39,397 nucleotides of DNA from Desulfocapsa sp. (GCA_022712895.1 JAFLJS010000034.1:1-39397), one strand, 5' to 3'; numbered from the stretch's first letter, positions 9,957 to 19,739 are shown. Notes: generated by a model not told the origin, from the letters alone. Program-made: numbers and translations.

Positions 9957-10265
9957 ATGGAAAGTACCGAAGAGAAGAAGGGTAGTGTTTTGTCGTTTTA
10001 TGTTACAGGACTGGTGTATTTATTATTTAATCTGCGCATTGGTGCTGATCCGGTTAGCAGTGCACTTGCAACACTGAAACAGATAGCGCTTACTGCACCC
10101 TATATAGCAGCTTTTACAATGGCAGTTGTGTCTATCTTGCAATATGCATCCAGAGGAGAAAAGGTTCCTTGGCCACAACGCTTCAGACTGTTTTTCACCA
10201 TAGGAATATTTGCCGGACTTGTCTATGGAATTTATGACTATACTGGTGGCGGGACGTTGCCGTAA
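9957..10265 (+). CDS. Small membrane protein, unknown function
   Basis: 102 residues from the chosen ATG. It has two or three hydrophobic segments (SFYVTGLVYLLFNLRIG, ALTAPYIAAFTMAVVSIL and FFTIGIFAGLVYGIYDY), consistent with an inner-membrane protein. It begins MESTEEKKG. Longer starts at 9906 would run back into the divergent gene and have no ribosome site; the purine-rich AAGAGA before 9957 is a modest one. The start is immediately adjacent to the start of the divergent hypothetical gene, so the two must share or overlap promoter sequence. No family assignment. Confidence 0.65.
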   Translation: MESTEEKKGSVLSFYVTGLVYLLFNLRIGADPVSSALATLKQIALTAPYIAAFTMAVVSILQYASRGEKVPWPQRFRLFFTIGIFAGLVYGIYDYTGGGTLP

Positions 10266-10322
10266 GCTTGAAGAGTATTACCTGAAGTCAGGAGCAGGTC
10301 TCGATCTGTAGCGTTTTCTCCA

Positions 10323-11276
10323 TTATCTGTAGCAGAGCGACCGCAAGAGAAAAAATCCATTTCGTGGACTCTCTCCAATTCTTCTCACCGAATAGGACCA
10401 CCACTCAGTACCAAAGGGCACATATAACCTGAGCTTGTGTCCACATTTTATTAAATCATCTTGAAGGCCTTCACGTACACCGAGTAAAAATTCAAATTCA
10501 TACGCATTGTCTTTCCACCCGTTATCGCTGGCGTAATTGCTAATCTTGTCTATCATTTTGTCGTCGTGTGTTGCAAATATTGGATAGAAATTGTTAGCTT
10601 TTGCCTGCCTTGAGAGCATGTTTTGAGCCAGAGAAAAATAGGATGTGTTAATCATATCGCGACGAGTGTAAGCGATGGAGTCAGACTCAGCAAAAGCCCC
10701 CTTTACCAGCCGGACTGTGCCACCAGTCGAAATGATTTTTTGAAGGTCTGCTTCTGTGCGATGGAGGTAAGCCTGAAGAGTAACCGCACATGGTAGCCCT
10801 TTTTCGTGCAGGAAGTGATAAACATCAAGAGTCGTTTGCGTTACTGTGTCGTCTTCCATATCGATCATTAAAAAATCGCTACTTGCCGGGTCACCCGAAG
10901 AATGTTCTTTTATTAGCATCGATAAGTGAGTGGCATTATCTTTAAATTCTGTAACATCATTCATAAGGCCAATTTGTGTCGGATCAATGGATATATGTAT
11001 GTCGAGATTTTTTTCTGCGAGTTGCTTTATGCTCTTTTCCAGTTCATGTAATGTTTTGGCAATCTCTTTTTGATCCTGTACATATTCTCCCAAATAAAAT
11101 AATGAACTCCGTTTATCTTGCTGGAGATGGAGTTGCTCGGCCTTATTACTTCCTTCCTGGGCAGATTTCCCACCAACAAAGCGGCTTGCCAGGTTTGTCA
11201 TCTTTCTTGAATTTTGCATCCAATGCTTTGCCTGTGGGTTTGTTGCTAGTGTTATCATCAATTTTTGCCAGAGCAT
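10323..11276 (-). CDS. Proline dehydrogenase (stand-alone, FAD-dependent)
   Basis: Oxidises L-proline to pyrroline-5-carboxylate and passes electrons to the quinone pool. In 317 residues the barrel motifs of the ProDH/PutA family are visible: DIHISIDPTQIG (92-103), VRLVKGAFAESD (188-199), IFATHD (233-238), YEFEFLLGVREGLQ (259-272) and the FAD/substrate-contact segment YVPFGTEWWSYSVRRIGE (285-302), with the Arg pair that binds the proline carboxylate. A ribosome site AAGAGG precedes the ATG. No P5C dehydrogenase domain or gene is present nearby, so the second step must be encoded elsewhere. It is convergent with the small membrane protein gene. Confidence 0.88.
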   Translation of the reverse strand: MLWQKLMITLATNPQAKHWMQNSRKMTNLASRFVGGKSAQEGSNKAEQLHLQQDKRSSLFYLGEYVQDQKEIAKTLHELEKSIKQLAEKNLDIHISIDPTQIGLMNDVTEFKDNATHLSMLIKEHSSGDPASSDFLMIDMEDDTVTQTTLDVYHFLHEKGLPCAVTLQAYLHRTEADLQKIISTGGTVRLVKGAFAESDSIAYTRRDMINTSYFSLAQNMLSRQAKANNFYPIFATHDDKMIDKISNYASDNGWKDNAYEFEFLLGVREGLQDDLIKCGHKLRLYVPFGTEWWSYSVRRIGESPRNGFFLLRSLCYR

Positions 11277-11790
11277 ACTTACCTCTTTTTGTTATTTTCA
11301 ATACATGAGCACGACTGTGCTTATGGCTGGTGCGTGCGCTTAAAGAATCTTGGCGAAAGGATACGTGATGGGCAGATGGAATTATTGTACAAAATTGACT
11401 CGATATATTTTGTTGCCTATCTAATCCCAGCTGCCTTGCTCCTCGTTCAATTCGGATACTATGCTGATAATATGATGCGTATGTACGTAGGGACTATTAA
11501 TGGTTGTGGATATCTGAGAAATACTACCTTTGTGGCTAAAAAAGCCGATTTGAAATTTCTTGATTTATTGAATTTACTTCGTAGCTTACAGAAGATGGAT
11601 GGCATTACGTTTTCAACAGGTTGACAACAAGAAGACTATGATGATAGTCTTTAAACTGGCAAAAAACGAAGCTGCTGTAATGTTTTTGTTGCCATTCACA
11701 GAAAAGGGGAGTGCAAGCGAATGGCTCTAGTAACAACGGTTCTTCCCGAATAATTGCTTTATAAAACATCCCAAAAAGGAGATTAGACCC
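11277..11790. other. Intergenic stretch with possible small ORF and a short hairpin
   Basis: About 510 bases without a confident gene. On the plus strand an open frame from ATG 11376 to 11624 would encode an 82-residue protein with one hydrophobic segment (YFVAYLIPAALLLVQFGYYA), but no clear ribosome site precedes it and no family is recognised; coding probability is perhaps one in four. Just after it, TTGACA (11621-11626) precedes a perfect hairpin, AAGACTAT-GATG-ATAGTCTT (11632-11651), which could be a promoter with operator or simply a structured 3' end. The right end carries the leader and AGGAGA ribosome site of the SYLF gene. Confidence 0.5.
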
Positions 11791-12357
11791 ATGAAACAAA
11801 CTTTACGTACAGTGCTTTTGACCCTGCTGATGTCCCTGGTATGTTCAACTGCCTGGGCAGATAACTACTCTGACACAAAAAAAATGTTTGGAGACGCTGG
11901 CATCACAGACATGTTTAAGAGTGCTTATGGTTACGCTCTATTTCCGACCATTGGCAAAGTGGGATTTGTGGTAGGTGGTGCATTCGGTAAAGGCCGTGTT
12001 TATGCGCAAGGTGAGTACTACGGCAATACAAATATGACCCAGGCGAGCATTGGCTTTCAACTTGGTGGTTCCGGGTATAGTCAGGTTGTATTTTTTCAGG
12101 ATAAACGTGCCTTTGAGGAGTTTATCACTGGTAGCTTTGAGTTTGGTGTGGATGTTCAAGTGGTTGCGTTGACAGCAGCAGCAAGAGCTTCCGGTAACAC
12201 TGGTGGCAGCTCTGCCACTGCCAGCGGTGGTAAAAACAATGCCGTAACCAGTGGTGATGGGTATAACAAAGGTATGGCGACCTACACCATCACTAAAGGT
12301 GGTTTGTTGTATGATGTCAGTGTAGGTGGACAGGCATTTAGTTTCACCAAGCGCTGA
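11791..12357 (+). CDS. SYLF-domain (YSC84/DUF500-like) exported protein
   Basis: 188 residues with a clear Sec signal peptide (MKQTLRTVLLTLLMSLVCSTAWA, cleavage likely after AWA), then a SYLF lipid-binding-type domain: AYGYALFPTIGKVGFVVGGAFGKGRVY, SIGFQLGGSGYSQVVFF, and the C-terminal TKGGLLYDVSVGGQAFSF. A low-complexity Ser/Gly/Thr/Ala insert lies around residues 135-155. Bacterial homologues are periplasmic or outer-membrane-associated and bind lipid; their physiological role is poorly known. An AGGAGA ribosome site stands 8 bases before the ATG. The gene is monocistronic, followed by an intrinsic terminator. Confidence 0.9.
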   Translation: MKQTLRTVLLTLLMSLVCSTAWADNYSDTKKMFGDAGITDMFKSAYGYALFPTIGKVGFVVGGAFGKGRVYAQGEYYGNTNMTQASIGFQLGGSGYSQVVFFQDKRAFEEFITGSFEFGVDVQVVALTAAARASGNTGGSSATASGGKNNAVTSGDGYNKGMATYTITKGGLLYDVSVGGQAFSFTKR

Positions 12358-12373
12358 GTCGGTAATATGAGCT

Positions 12374-12404
12374 GAGCCAGAGGCTTTACGTTTCTGGCTC
12401 TTTT
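12374..12404 (+). terminator. Rho-independent terminator after the SYLF gene
   Basis: An 8-bp GC-rich perfect stem (GAGCCAGA with TCTGGCTC, 11-base loop) is followed at once by TTTT, 17 bases after the SYLF-gene stop codon. This is the clearest intrinsic terminator in the window. Confidence 0.8.
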
Positions 12405-12495
12405 CATGTAACGGGTGTCGGGCACCTGTTGTTGGTGGAAAGGATGGATGGATAACGAAAACCAGGGAGAACTGGCTTAACGTGTCTTACCGATG

Positions 12496-12993
12496 CTAGA
12501 CTTTACGCCCGTAAATAAACTGTCCACAAATCCTGTCTGGAAACTCTGCAATTTCCGGCAAGTGTCCCCACTGTTCGAATCCGTGTTTTTCAAGGAGTGC
12601 AATACTTACTTGGTTGGTATCAAGAAGAATGGCAAAGAGGTTGTGTAGCCCGCATCTTGGTGCCTCGAGCAGTGCATGTTTCATCAGCTTTTTACCGATT
12701 CCTTTTCCTTGCTGCATAGTGTCAACGTAGTAACTGATCTCTGCAACCTTAGCCAGTGCCATTCGACCTTTACGGTGGGCACTGATGCTGTACCAACCAT
12801 AAATTTCCTGATTGTCTTCTCCGGTTATGACAAAGATCGGATATTTCCCAGGTGTGTGCTCGTTGAACCAGCTTTGCCTCTCGCTTACGTCTAAAGGGTC
12901 TGTGTCTGCGGTACAATTACCCTTTAAAACTGCCTGGTTGTAAATGGCAACAATTTGTTCCAGATCGTCTGCTGCGGCTGTACGTATTTGCAT
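12496..12993 (-). CDS. GNAT-family N-acetyltransferase (phosphinothricin/MnaT-like)
   Basis: 165-residue acetyl-CoA-dependent acetyltransferase. It has the PAT/MnaT-type layout: an IRTAAADDLEQIVAIYNQAV start, a central GWYSISAHRKG region, the strand AEISYYVDTMQQGKGIGKKLMKHAL carrying the acetyl-CoA pyrophosphate loop Q-x-x-G-x-G, and a C-terminal ALLEKHGFEQWGHLPE segment. Relatives acetylate phosphinothricin, methionine sulfone or other small amines; the true substrate here is unknown. It is divergent from recC. No good ribosome site precedes the ATG. Confidence 0.9.
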   Translation of the reverse strand: MQIRTAAADDLEQIVAIYNQAVLKGNCTADTDPLDVSERQSWFNEHTPGKYPIFVITGEDNQEIYGWYSISAHRKGRMALAKVAEISYYVDTMQQGKGIGKKLMKHALLEAPRCGLHNLFAILLDTNQVSIALLEKHGFEQWGHLPEIAEFPDRICGQFIYGRKV

Positions 12994-13065
12994 GGTAAAG
13001 AGTCGGGGAAAAGGGTATGGTTTATTGATTCAAGCAATCATACTTCACCCTTCAAACATTTCACT

Positions 13066-16000
13066 ATGTTCTACCTTCATCTCTCAAATAAAACTGAAAA
13101 CCTTCTCAGGCAGCTGACAGAAGTTTTACGTCTTGTTGGTGATCGCGATCCGTTCCGGCCTGAGTTTTTTCTGATTCAGAGTCAGGGCATGGAGCGTATG
13201 CTTTCCCAGGAACTGTCCCAATGTTTTGTCTCCTGGTGCAACTATGAATATACGCTTCCCACAAGGTTCTTCGCACTTATGGCAGATCGCCTAGGTTTGG
13301 ACGGAGGGCCAGAAGACTATGCAAGAGAAAAACTCTGCTGGCGTCTGGAAGAAATATTACGTTCTGTTAATGGTGAAGAATTCGCTGCTTTGCAATCGTA
13401 TGTTGGTGGGGAAGGACGGGATATGAAACGCTACCAGCTTGCAGGGCAGCTGGCTTACGTTTTTGATCAATATCAGATTATGCGCCTTGCTATGGTTGAT
13501 GGCTGGGAGCAGAATCGTTTGTCTTCAGGCAATAGATCTGCAGAACGATATCAGATGAAGCTGTGGAATATGTTACGTACTGATATCGGACATTCCAGAC
13601 ATCGTGGTCTGTTTTTACGTGAGCTGATAACACTTTTACGCAAGACAGAAACGTTTGGTGATTTACTGCCTGAAAGACTGTCAGTGTTTGGTCTGCATAG
13701 TATGCCACCCCTTTTTCTGCAATGTCTGCAGGCTTTGTCTGGCCATTGCGACGTTCATTTCTACCTCCTCTCCCCTTGCCAAAATTACTGGGCAGATCAG
13801 CTGCCGCAAAAGTCAGCATTGCGTCAGGGGGATTTAACGAAAGTAGGGCACCCGTTGCTGAAATCCCTTGGACAGCAGGGAAGGGAATTTCAGAATATGC
13901 TACAGGATGTGCATGTCTCTGCTGAATTTAAAAGTTTCGAGGAGCCAATTGATGGGGGAAACCCAACTCTATTGCAGCAGGTTCAGTCCGGTTTGTTACA
14001 GGGAGAACTTGGAGCTCAAGATTCTGTGGCGGACAGCGATGATTCGCTCACCATTATTTCAGCTCACTCGGCCCATCGTGAGTTGATGATTCTGCGGGAT
14101 CGAATATTGCATTGGCTCGGCCAGGATACGGATCTTGAGTTGAAAGATATTGTAGTTATGGCACCTGAAATTCAGAGTTATTCTGCACTTGTGCCTGCGT
14201 TGTTCCATGATATTCCCCATTCCATAGCAGATCGAAACCCGGCCTTCAGTAACACAAGCATCGCTACTTTTTTACAGCTGTTACAACTGTGTGGAGGACG
14301 GTTCGGTTGGGCTGAAGTGCTCGAGCTGCTGGAACGGGAAGAGATTTATCCACGCTTTGAAATCGCTGAAAATGATTTGGCACAAGTTCGCCACTGGGTT
14401 CTTTCTTCTGGCATTCGTTGGGGCTTCTCCTCTGAACATAAACAGGCCATGGGGCTTCCGGGCCGTACTGAATGTACCTGGAAGTCTGGTCTTGAACGTC
14501 TGCTTATGGGCTACGCAATACATACGGATGAACCAGTATGTGGTGTGCTTCCCTTCGCTGATATTGAGGGTGGCATGGCGGCGCCCCTTGGTGGCTTGTC
14601 ATTTTTTTGTGAAATACTGGAGCAGGCGCAGAAAGATTTTGCAAAGGATCATAGCCTGGCAGAATGGAGTATACTTTTTTTCGAATATATTGATAAACTC
14701 TTTGCGGCAGGAGGTGATGCCGGAGATAATCTTGTTGAGCTCTACAAGATTGTGGCGGATATTGAGCAGGAATACGGCGGATTGAATACGGCTGCTGTTA
14801 GTTTTGATGTGATCCGTTCCTGGATAGAAGCAGCCACCAGTGAAAAGAAATCCAGTTCTGGATTTTTACGTGGTCAATTGACTTTTTGTTCCATGCTACC
14901 CATGCGTTCTATTCCCTTCAAAAAAGTGTGTTTGCTGGGGCTTAATGATAGTGTTTTCCCTAAGAACGACGTGCATCCACCCTTTGATCTTCTCGGACAT
15001 TCGTTTATTGAAGGAGATCGCTCACGTCGGAGTGATGACCGGTATCAGTTCCTTGAGGCAATACTTTCAGCACGTGAAAATCTATATATAAGTTACGTAG
15101 GGCAGTCCATTCGCAGTAACGATACATTACCTCCCTCAGTGGTTGTATCTGAATTGATAGAACTGTGTGAATTGTATGGACGGAAAGATCTTGTGGAGCA
15201 GCATCCGCTGCACGGATTCTCGGCCAAGTACTTCACTGAGGGTTCTCCTCTGTTTTCTTACAATAGTGAGTTGCTTGATGTCGCTGCGGCTATTCGAGAG
15301 GTTTCTGCTGAGGAACAGGTGTGGTGGCATGGGGTTGTGTCAGAGGATGATCCTGCTCAGATTACAGTCGACGAGTTGTTTTTGTTTTATGCACATCCGC
15401 AAAAGTATTTTGTCCGAAAGGTATTGGGTGTATATCTGGAATCTACCGCAGGTCAATACGAAGAGCATGAGCCATTTGTACTCGACTCTCTCCAGGCCTA
15501 TCTCATTGGTCAGGAGTTAGTGCAAACAGCGGATAGGGCAAGTCAGTTGCAAAAGATGCAGGTTGCTGGGCAGTGGCCATTGGGGGCTCCGGGAAGTCTG
15601 CAGTTTGCCAAAAAAGAGGAAGAGCAGTCTTCCTTTAGAGGTATGTTGCAAGCATACAAGGCCATCGAAACAAGGGAAGATCTCTTTATTGATTTGGAGA
15701 TCAGCGCTGTTCAGATAAACGGAATACTATCCCATCTCAGTGTCGACGGTTTTTTATTGTCTCGATATTCAAATCTCAAAGCAAAGGATATTCTGGGCGC
15801 ATGGTTGCAGCACTGTTTGGCTGCCGTAGTCCTAGGCAATAAAATTGAAACAAAACTGCTTAGTAAAGAAAGTGAACTTGTTTTTCCGGCGAGAGTCGGA
15901 GGAATTGCGGATCTTGAAATTCTGCTTTCATATTTTCTGAAAGGGAACCGCTCGCCGTCATCACTTCTGTCAGAGCCTCTTCTGGCGTATGCCAAGCAGC

Positions 16001-16215
16001 GGGAGAAAACGGAAAAAAATGGACGTGGAGATCCGATGGCTAAAGCGGTCGCAGCCTATCTCCATTCCATGAAAAATGGATATGAGGCGGAGTGGGAGAT
16101 GCTTTACCATGGGCAGGAAGTGGACGAAATACTTGGCGTGGAGTTCATGGAAATGTGTGACTGGTTTTACGAATCTGTCTGGCGGCAGGCCATCATACGT
16201 CCGCTGGAGCAATAA
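13066..16215 (+). CDS. recC: Exodeoxyribonuclease V, gamma subunit
   Basis: RecC, the scaffold and Chi-reading subunit of RecBCD. From the chosen ATG it begins MFYLHLSNKTENLLRQL, as expected for RecC, and is 1049 residues. The frame continues upstream to 12955 only by overlapping the divergent acetyltransferase gene, so the longer start is rejected. RecC features include IQSQGMERMLSQEL, HSAHRELMILRDRIL, HSIADR, LTFCSMLPMRSIPFKKVCLLGLND with FPKND, and RSRRSDDRYQFLEAILSARE. The ribosome site is weak. An imperfect palindrome (GTATG...ATTG-N7-CAAT-CATAC, 13015-13043) lies between the divergent starts and could be an operator, though this is speculative. Its stop overlaps the recB start by one base (TAATG). 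Confidence 0.95.
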   Translation: MFYLHLSNKTENLLRQLTEVLRLVGDRDPFRPEFFLIQSQGMERMLSQELSQCFVSWCNYEYTLPTRFFALMADRLGLDGGPEDYAREKLCWRLEEILRSVNGEEFAALQSYVGGEGRDMKRYQLAGQLAYVFDQYQIMRLAMVDGWEQNRLSSGNRSAERYQMKLWNMLRTDIGHSRHRGLFLRELITLLRKTETFGDLLPERLSVFGLHSMPPLFLQCLQALSGHCDVHFYLLSPCQNYWADQLPQKSALRQGDLTKVGHPLLKSLGQQGREFQNMLQDVHVSAEFKSFEEPIDGGNPTLLQQVQSGLLQGELGAQDSVADSDDSLTIISAHSAHRELMILRDRILHWLGQDTDLELKDIVVMAPEIQSYSALVPALFHDIPHSIADRNPAFSNTSIATFLQLLQLCGGRFGWAEVLELLEREEIYPRFEIAENDLAQVRHWVLSSGIRWGFSSEHKQAMGLPGRTECTWKSGLERLLMGYAIHTDEPVCGVLPFADIEGGMAAPLGGLSFFCEILEQAQKDFAKDHSLAEWSILFFEYIDKLFAAGGDAGDNLVELYKIVADIEQEYGGLNTAAVSFDVIRSWIEAATSEKKSSSGFLRGQLTFCSMLPMRSIPFKKVCLLGLNDSVFPKNDVHPPFDLLGHSFIEGDRSRRSDDRYQFLEAILSARENLYISYVGQSIRSNDTLPPSVVVSELIELCELYGRKDLVEQHPLHGFSAKYFTEGSPLFSYNSELLDVAAAIREVSAEEQVWWHGVVSEDDPAQITVDELFLFYAHPQKYFVRKVLGVYLESTAGQYEEHEPFVLDSLQAYLIGQELVQTADRASQLQKMQVAGQWPLGAPGSLQFAKKEEEQSSFRGMLQAYKAIETREDLFIDLEISAVQINGILSHLSVDGFLLSRYSNLKAKDILGAWLQHCLAAVVLGNKIETKLLSKESELVFPARVGGIADLEILLSYFLKGNRSPSSLLSEPLLAYAKQREKTEKNGRGDPMAKAVAAYLHSMKNGYEAEWEMLYHGQEVDEILGVEFMEMCDWFYESVWRQAIIRPLEQ

Positions 16216-19200
16216 TGACTGCAATATTTACAACATTTGATGCCGCTACGGCCTCTCTACAGAGGGGCATCAATGTGGTGGAGGCCAGTGCCGGAACAGG
16301 AAAAACATATTCTATCGCCATGCTGGTCTTGCGTTTTGTGGTCGAACAGGATGTGCTGGTGGAAGAGCTTCTTGTTGTGACCTATACCCGTGCTGCAACA
16401 GAAGAGTTGCGTGGTCGCATACGCAAGCGATTGGTGGAGGCTCGGGCGATTTTACTGGATAAAGCGGCTGACGATATCGATCCCGGGCTTGTCCTGTACC
16501 TTGAGAATCTGCCGGATAAAACCATCGCTTTAGGCAGACTTGAGATAGCGCTCCTTGATATGGATCGGGCTCCGGTTTTTACCATCCATGGGTTTTGTCA
16601 GAGAATGCTGCAGGAACAGGCGCTGGAATCGGGCCAGCTTTTTGATATGGAATTGTGTGCCGATGTCAGTCAGGTACGGCAGGAGCTAGTGGACGATTTC
16701 TGGCGTAGAAAGATGTATGATCTTCCCCCTCTACATTGCTCACTCCTCATGGAGTCTTTTTCGGGCCCACAATCGTTGTATGAATCGGTACAGGCGGTTG
16801 GCGCGGAAGATCTGATTGAACCCGCAAGCAGGGTCTCTCCAGAAGCTGTTTTGCAGCTGGTTGATGAACAGTTCGTTCTTGTGCAACGCTGGTGGAAAAC
16901 AGCAGGCTCCGCCCTTGAAGAGTTGTTTGCTGATGCCATAGCAAAAAAGATGTTCAAGAAAAATATTTTGGTGGCTTTTGCAAGTTGGTGGCAACAGTGT
17001 GATGACTTTTTTTCAAGGGACAGTGCTTGTTTGCCGCAGAATCTTTCATGGTTGAGCACGGATGGATTGCTTCCTGAGCTGAATGGGACAAAGCTGCGCG
17101 GAGATGCTAAAAAAGAGGCATTTCTGGAGGAGTGGCCACTGGCTGGCAACACACTTGAGGATTTTTTAGCCACCTGTTCGCAGGCTGTTTTGAGTCTGCG
17201 CATTGAGCTTGCCCTTGAACTACAGAACAATTTACGAATACGTCTGCAAAAGCAGGGTTTATTTTCTTTTGATGATCTTGTTTTGCAACTGGCAAAAGCT
17301 CTTGAAGGGCCACAGCAGGATGTGTTGCGTCCGGTACTTGCCAAGCGATTTAAAGTAGCATTAATCGATGAGTTCCAGGATACTGATGCCGCACAATACC
17401 GAATCTTTTCAACACTTTTTGGCCGTGGAGAACATTATCTGTTTTTGATCGGTGATCCCAAACAGGCCATCTATAAGTTTCGGGGAGCCGATATCTACGC
17501 CTATTTTGAGGCAAGAAAATCTGCAGATAACTGTTTAACCCTTGCAAAAAATTATCGTTCAAGCCCTCTGTTGGTTGACGCTGTAAATAAGCTGTTTTTA
17601 CTTAGGGGTGATAGTTTCGTAAATCCTGATCTTCCCTATAATCGTGTGAGCGCCGCAAAATCTCCGGCAACATTTCGTTTGTTTGATAATGACAAGCCTG
17701 AACCTGCAATGGTGTATTGCAGTCTGGAATCACCCGATGACGATGGCGTTAAAGCCTGGAGCAGCGGTAATTGTCTGGCTCGTTTGCAAACATTTGTACT
17801 GGCAGAAATTAAAGATCTGCTACAGCGCAAAACAATGGTTCTGGCTGATGGTAACAAACGAGCCCTCGCCGCAGGTGATATTGCTATCCTGGTGAGGAGC
17901 CATAGAGAGGCTGGTGCCTTTCAGCAAACCCTGGCCCATGGCGACATTCCTTCAGTGGTTTCCAGTAGGAAAACGGTTTTTGAAACCTGTGAATGTCAGG
18001 ATCTGCAGAAGGTACTTGAGGCGGTCGCCGCACCCTCTGATGCTGCTCTTTTACGCCGAGCATTGAGTTTGAAGTGGTTTGGCTGTGATGGCCCCGGACT
18101 CTACGCCCTGGTGCATGATGAAGATAAGATGGAGCGCTGGCTTGAGCGCTTTTATAATTATCATCAGTTGTGGAAAGAGAAGGGAATTCTTGCCATGATG
18201 AACAGTCTGATTGCCGCAGAATCAGTTTTTGAAGAACTATCCGCTCTTCCATTTGCCCAGCGACAGATTGCAAATATCAGCCATCTTCTGGAGATCTTGC
18301 AGGAGGAGGAAGCTGCAAAAAATCTTGTCCCCACAAGGGTCTTGCAATATCTGGCACAGCAACGAGAATCCAGTGATGAGTCTGAGCATGCTCAACTTCG
18401 TCTGGAAAGCGACGAAGATGCGGTGAAAATTGTCACCATGCACGGAGTAAAAGGGCTGGAGTTTCCAGTTGTTTTTTGCCCGGTTTTGTGGGGGCGATCT
18501 GCTCGTTTGAAGCATGAAAAGCAGTGCATCCGTTTTCATGACAAAGAAAAAAAGCAGGTTGCCGATCTCGGTTCTTCTTTATTTGAAGAACGTCGCAGAA
18601 ATGCTTTGCAGGAAGAGCTGGCAGAAGAGTTACGCTTACTATACGTGGCCGTTACGCGTGGCAGTTGTCGTACATATGTTTGCTGGGCGGATGTCAAGGC
18701 TCACGGTTGGGCGATGTCGTCCAGAAATTCTGCTCTGGCCTGGGCCCTTATGCTGACGGATTGTGCAAATATTGAAGAGCAAAATGAGCAAATTAAAAAA
18801 CTCTGCGACGGGACAGCGGCAGCGTTTCGGTTGTTGCCTGCGGATACCCCCTGCGAGAATTTGTTGGCAACAAAAATTGTTGCGCCTGAAGTCTATGGTT
18901 GTCGTCAGTTTGACAGGTTTCCCTTAACTTCCGATTGGTTGATGAGCAGTTATTCAGCTCTTGCAGGTTCTGTACATCACTCAACGGCCATTCCTGGAGG
19001 TGGGCAGCAGGTTGAAAATCCTGTGCCAATCCATGAGCTGCCATTCGGTGCTGCTTTTGGTAATGTTGTGCATGGTGTCTTGGAAGATTACCCTTTTGAT
19101 ATGTTGGCGGGAGACGCAGAGTACGTGGACGCAGTGGAGGGGCAATGTCGTCGTTTTGGTGTGACGGCAGATGCTGAGAAGCTGATGGCCTTGCTTCGTG

Positions 19201-19739
19201 ATGTCACCCGCACGCCTTTAACAGACAGTGAGTCTGGCCACTCCTTTTGCCTTGCGGATTTGTCGGAGCAGGATCTGGTGAAGGAAATGCCTTTTTATTT
19301 TCATTTGCGTCAGGAATCCACGCAGCGAATCAATGAGCTACTTGCTTTTTCAGATGTGGTGCGCCCTGTGCAGGAAAAAACCTTGAAAGGGTATCTAACC
19401 GGTTTTGTAGATCTGGTGTGCAGGTATCGGGGAAAATACTATGTGATAGATTATAAGAGCAATTACCTTGGAGACTATCTACACGACTATGGCGAAGGAA
19501 AAATAAGAATTGCCATGGGAGATCATAACTACGGTTTGCAGTATTGGATCTATACGCTGGTTTTGCATCGTTTTCTGTCGGGCACTCTCCATAATTACAG
19601 CTATGAAGAAATGTTTGGTGGTGTTTTCTATCTATTTGCCCGAGGCATGAGTCCAGACAGTCCTGGTAATGGTGTGTTTTTTGATCGGCCGCAGCAGAGT
19701 GTTGTGGAAAACTTGCTGCAGACATTGGGGGCGCGCTGA
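16215..19739 (+). CDS. recB: Exodeoxyribonuclease V, beta subunit
   Basis: RecB: 3'-5' SF1A helicase plus the nuclease of RecBCD. At 1174 residues it is full length. Walker A is EASAGTGKTYS (about residues 22-32). Helicase motif II is ALIDEFQDTD (about 380-389), then LIGDPKQAIYKFRGAD, the late motif IVTMHGVKGLEFPVVF and LLYVAVTRG. The C-terminal nuclease domain has GFVDLVCRYRGKYYVIDYKSN (its Asp-x-Lys near residue 1078) after the earlier GNVVHGVLEDY segment. All residues expected for an active nuclease appear to be kept. It overlaps recC and recD by one base each. Confidence 0.97.
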   Translation: MTAIFTTFDAATASLQRGINVVEASAGTGKTYSIAMLVLRFVVEQDVLVEELLVVTYTRAATEELRGRIRKRLVEARAILLDKAADDIDPGLVLYLENLPDKTIALGRLEIALLDMDRAPVFTIHGFCQRMLQEQALESGQLFDMELCADVSQVRQELVDDFWRRKMYDLPPLHCSLLMESFSGPQSLYESVQAVGAEDLIEPASRVSPEAVLQLVDEQFVLVQRWWKTAGSALEELFADAIAKKMFKKNILVAFASWWQQCDDFFSRDSACLPQNLSWLSTDGLLPELNGTKLRGDAKKEAFLEEWPLAGNTLEDFLATCSQAVLSLRIELALELQNNLRIRLQKQGLFSFDDLVLQLAKALEGPQQDVLRPVLAKRFKVALIDEFQDTDAAQYRIFSTLFGRGEHYLFLIGDPKQAIYKFRGADIYAYFEARKSADNCLTLAKNYRSSPLLVDAVNKLFLLRGDSFVNPDLPYNRVSAAKSPATFRLFDNDKPEPAMVYCSLESPDDDGVKAWSSGNCLARLQTFVLAEIKDLLQRKTMVLADGNKRALAAGDIAILVRSHREAGAFQQTLAHGDIPSVVSSRKTVFETCECQDLQKVLEAVAAPSDAALLRRALSLKWFGCDGPGLYALVHDEDKMERWLERFYNYHQLWKEKGILAMMNSLIAAESVFEELSALPFAQRQIANISHLLEILQEEEAAKNLVPTRVLQYLAQQRESSDESEHAQLRLESDEDAVKIVTMHGVKGLEFPVVFCPVLWGRSARLKHEKQCIRFHDKEKKQVADLGSSLFEERRRNALQEELAEELRLLYVAVTRGSCRTYVCWADVKAHGWAMSSRNSALAWALMLTDCANIEEQNEQIKKLCDGTAAAFRLLPADTPCENLLATKIVAPEVYGCRQFDRFPLTSDWLMSSYSALAGSVHHSTAIPGGGQQVENPVPIHELPFGAAFGNVVHGVLEDYPFDMLAGDAEYVDAVEGQCRRFGVTADAEKLMALLRDVTRTPLTDSESGHSFCLADLSEQDLVKEMPFYFHLRQESTQRINELLAFSDVVRPVQEKTLKGYLTGFVDLVCRYRGKYYVIDYKSNYLGDYLHDYGEGKIRIAMGDHNYGLQYWIYTLVLHRFLSGTLHNYSYEEMFGGVFYLFARGMSPDSPGNGVFFDRPQQSVVENLLQTLGAR

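Noticed and set aside
11265-11624. 119-residue frame from 11265 as a gene
   Set aside because: Its first part overlaps the start of the divergent proline dehydrogenase gene and has no ribosome site; only the shorter 11376 start is conceivable, and that is weak.
12955-13065. Longer recC start
   Set aside because: It would overlap the divergent acetyltransferase start and add residues unlike the RecC N-terminus.
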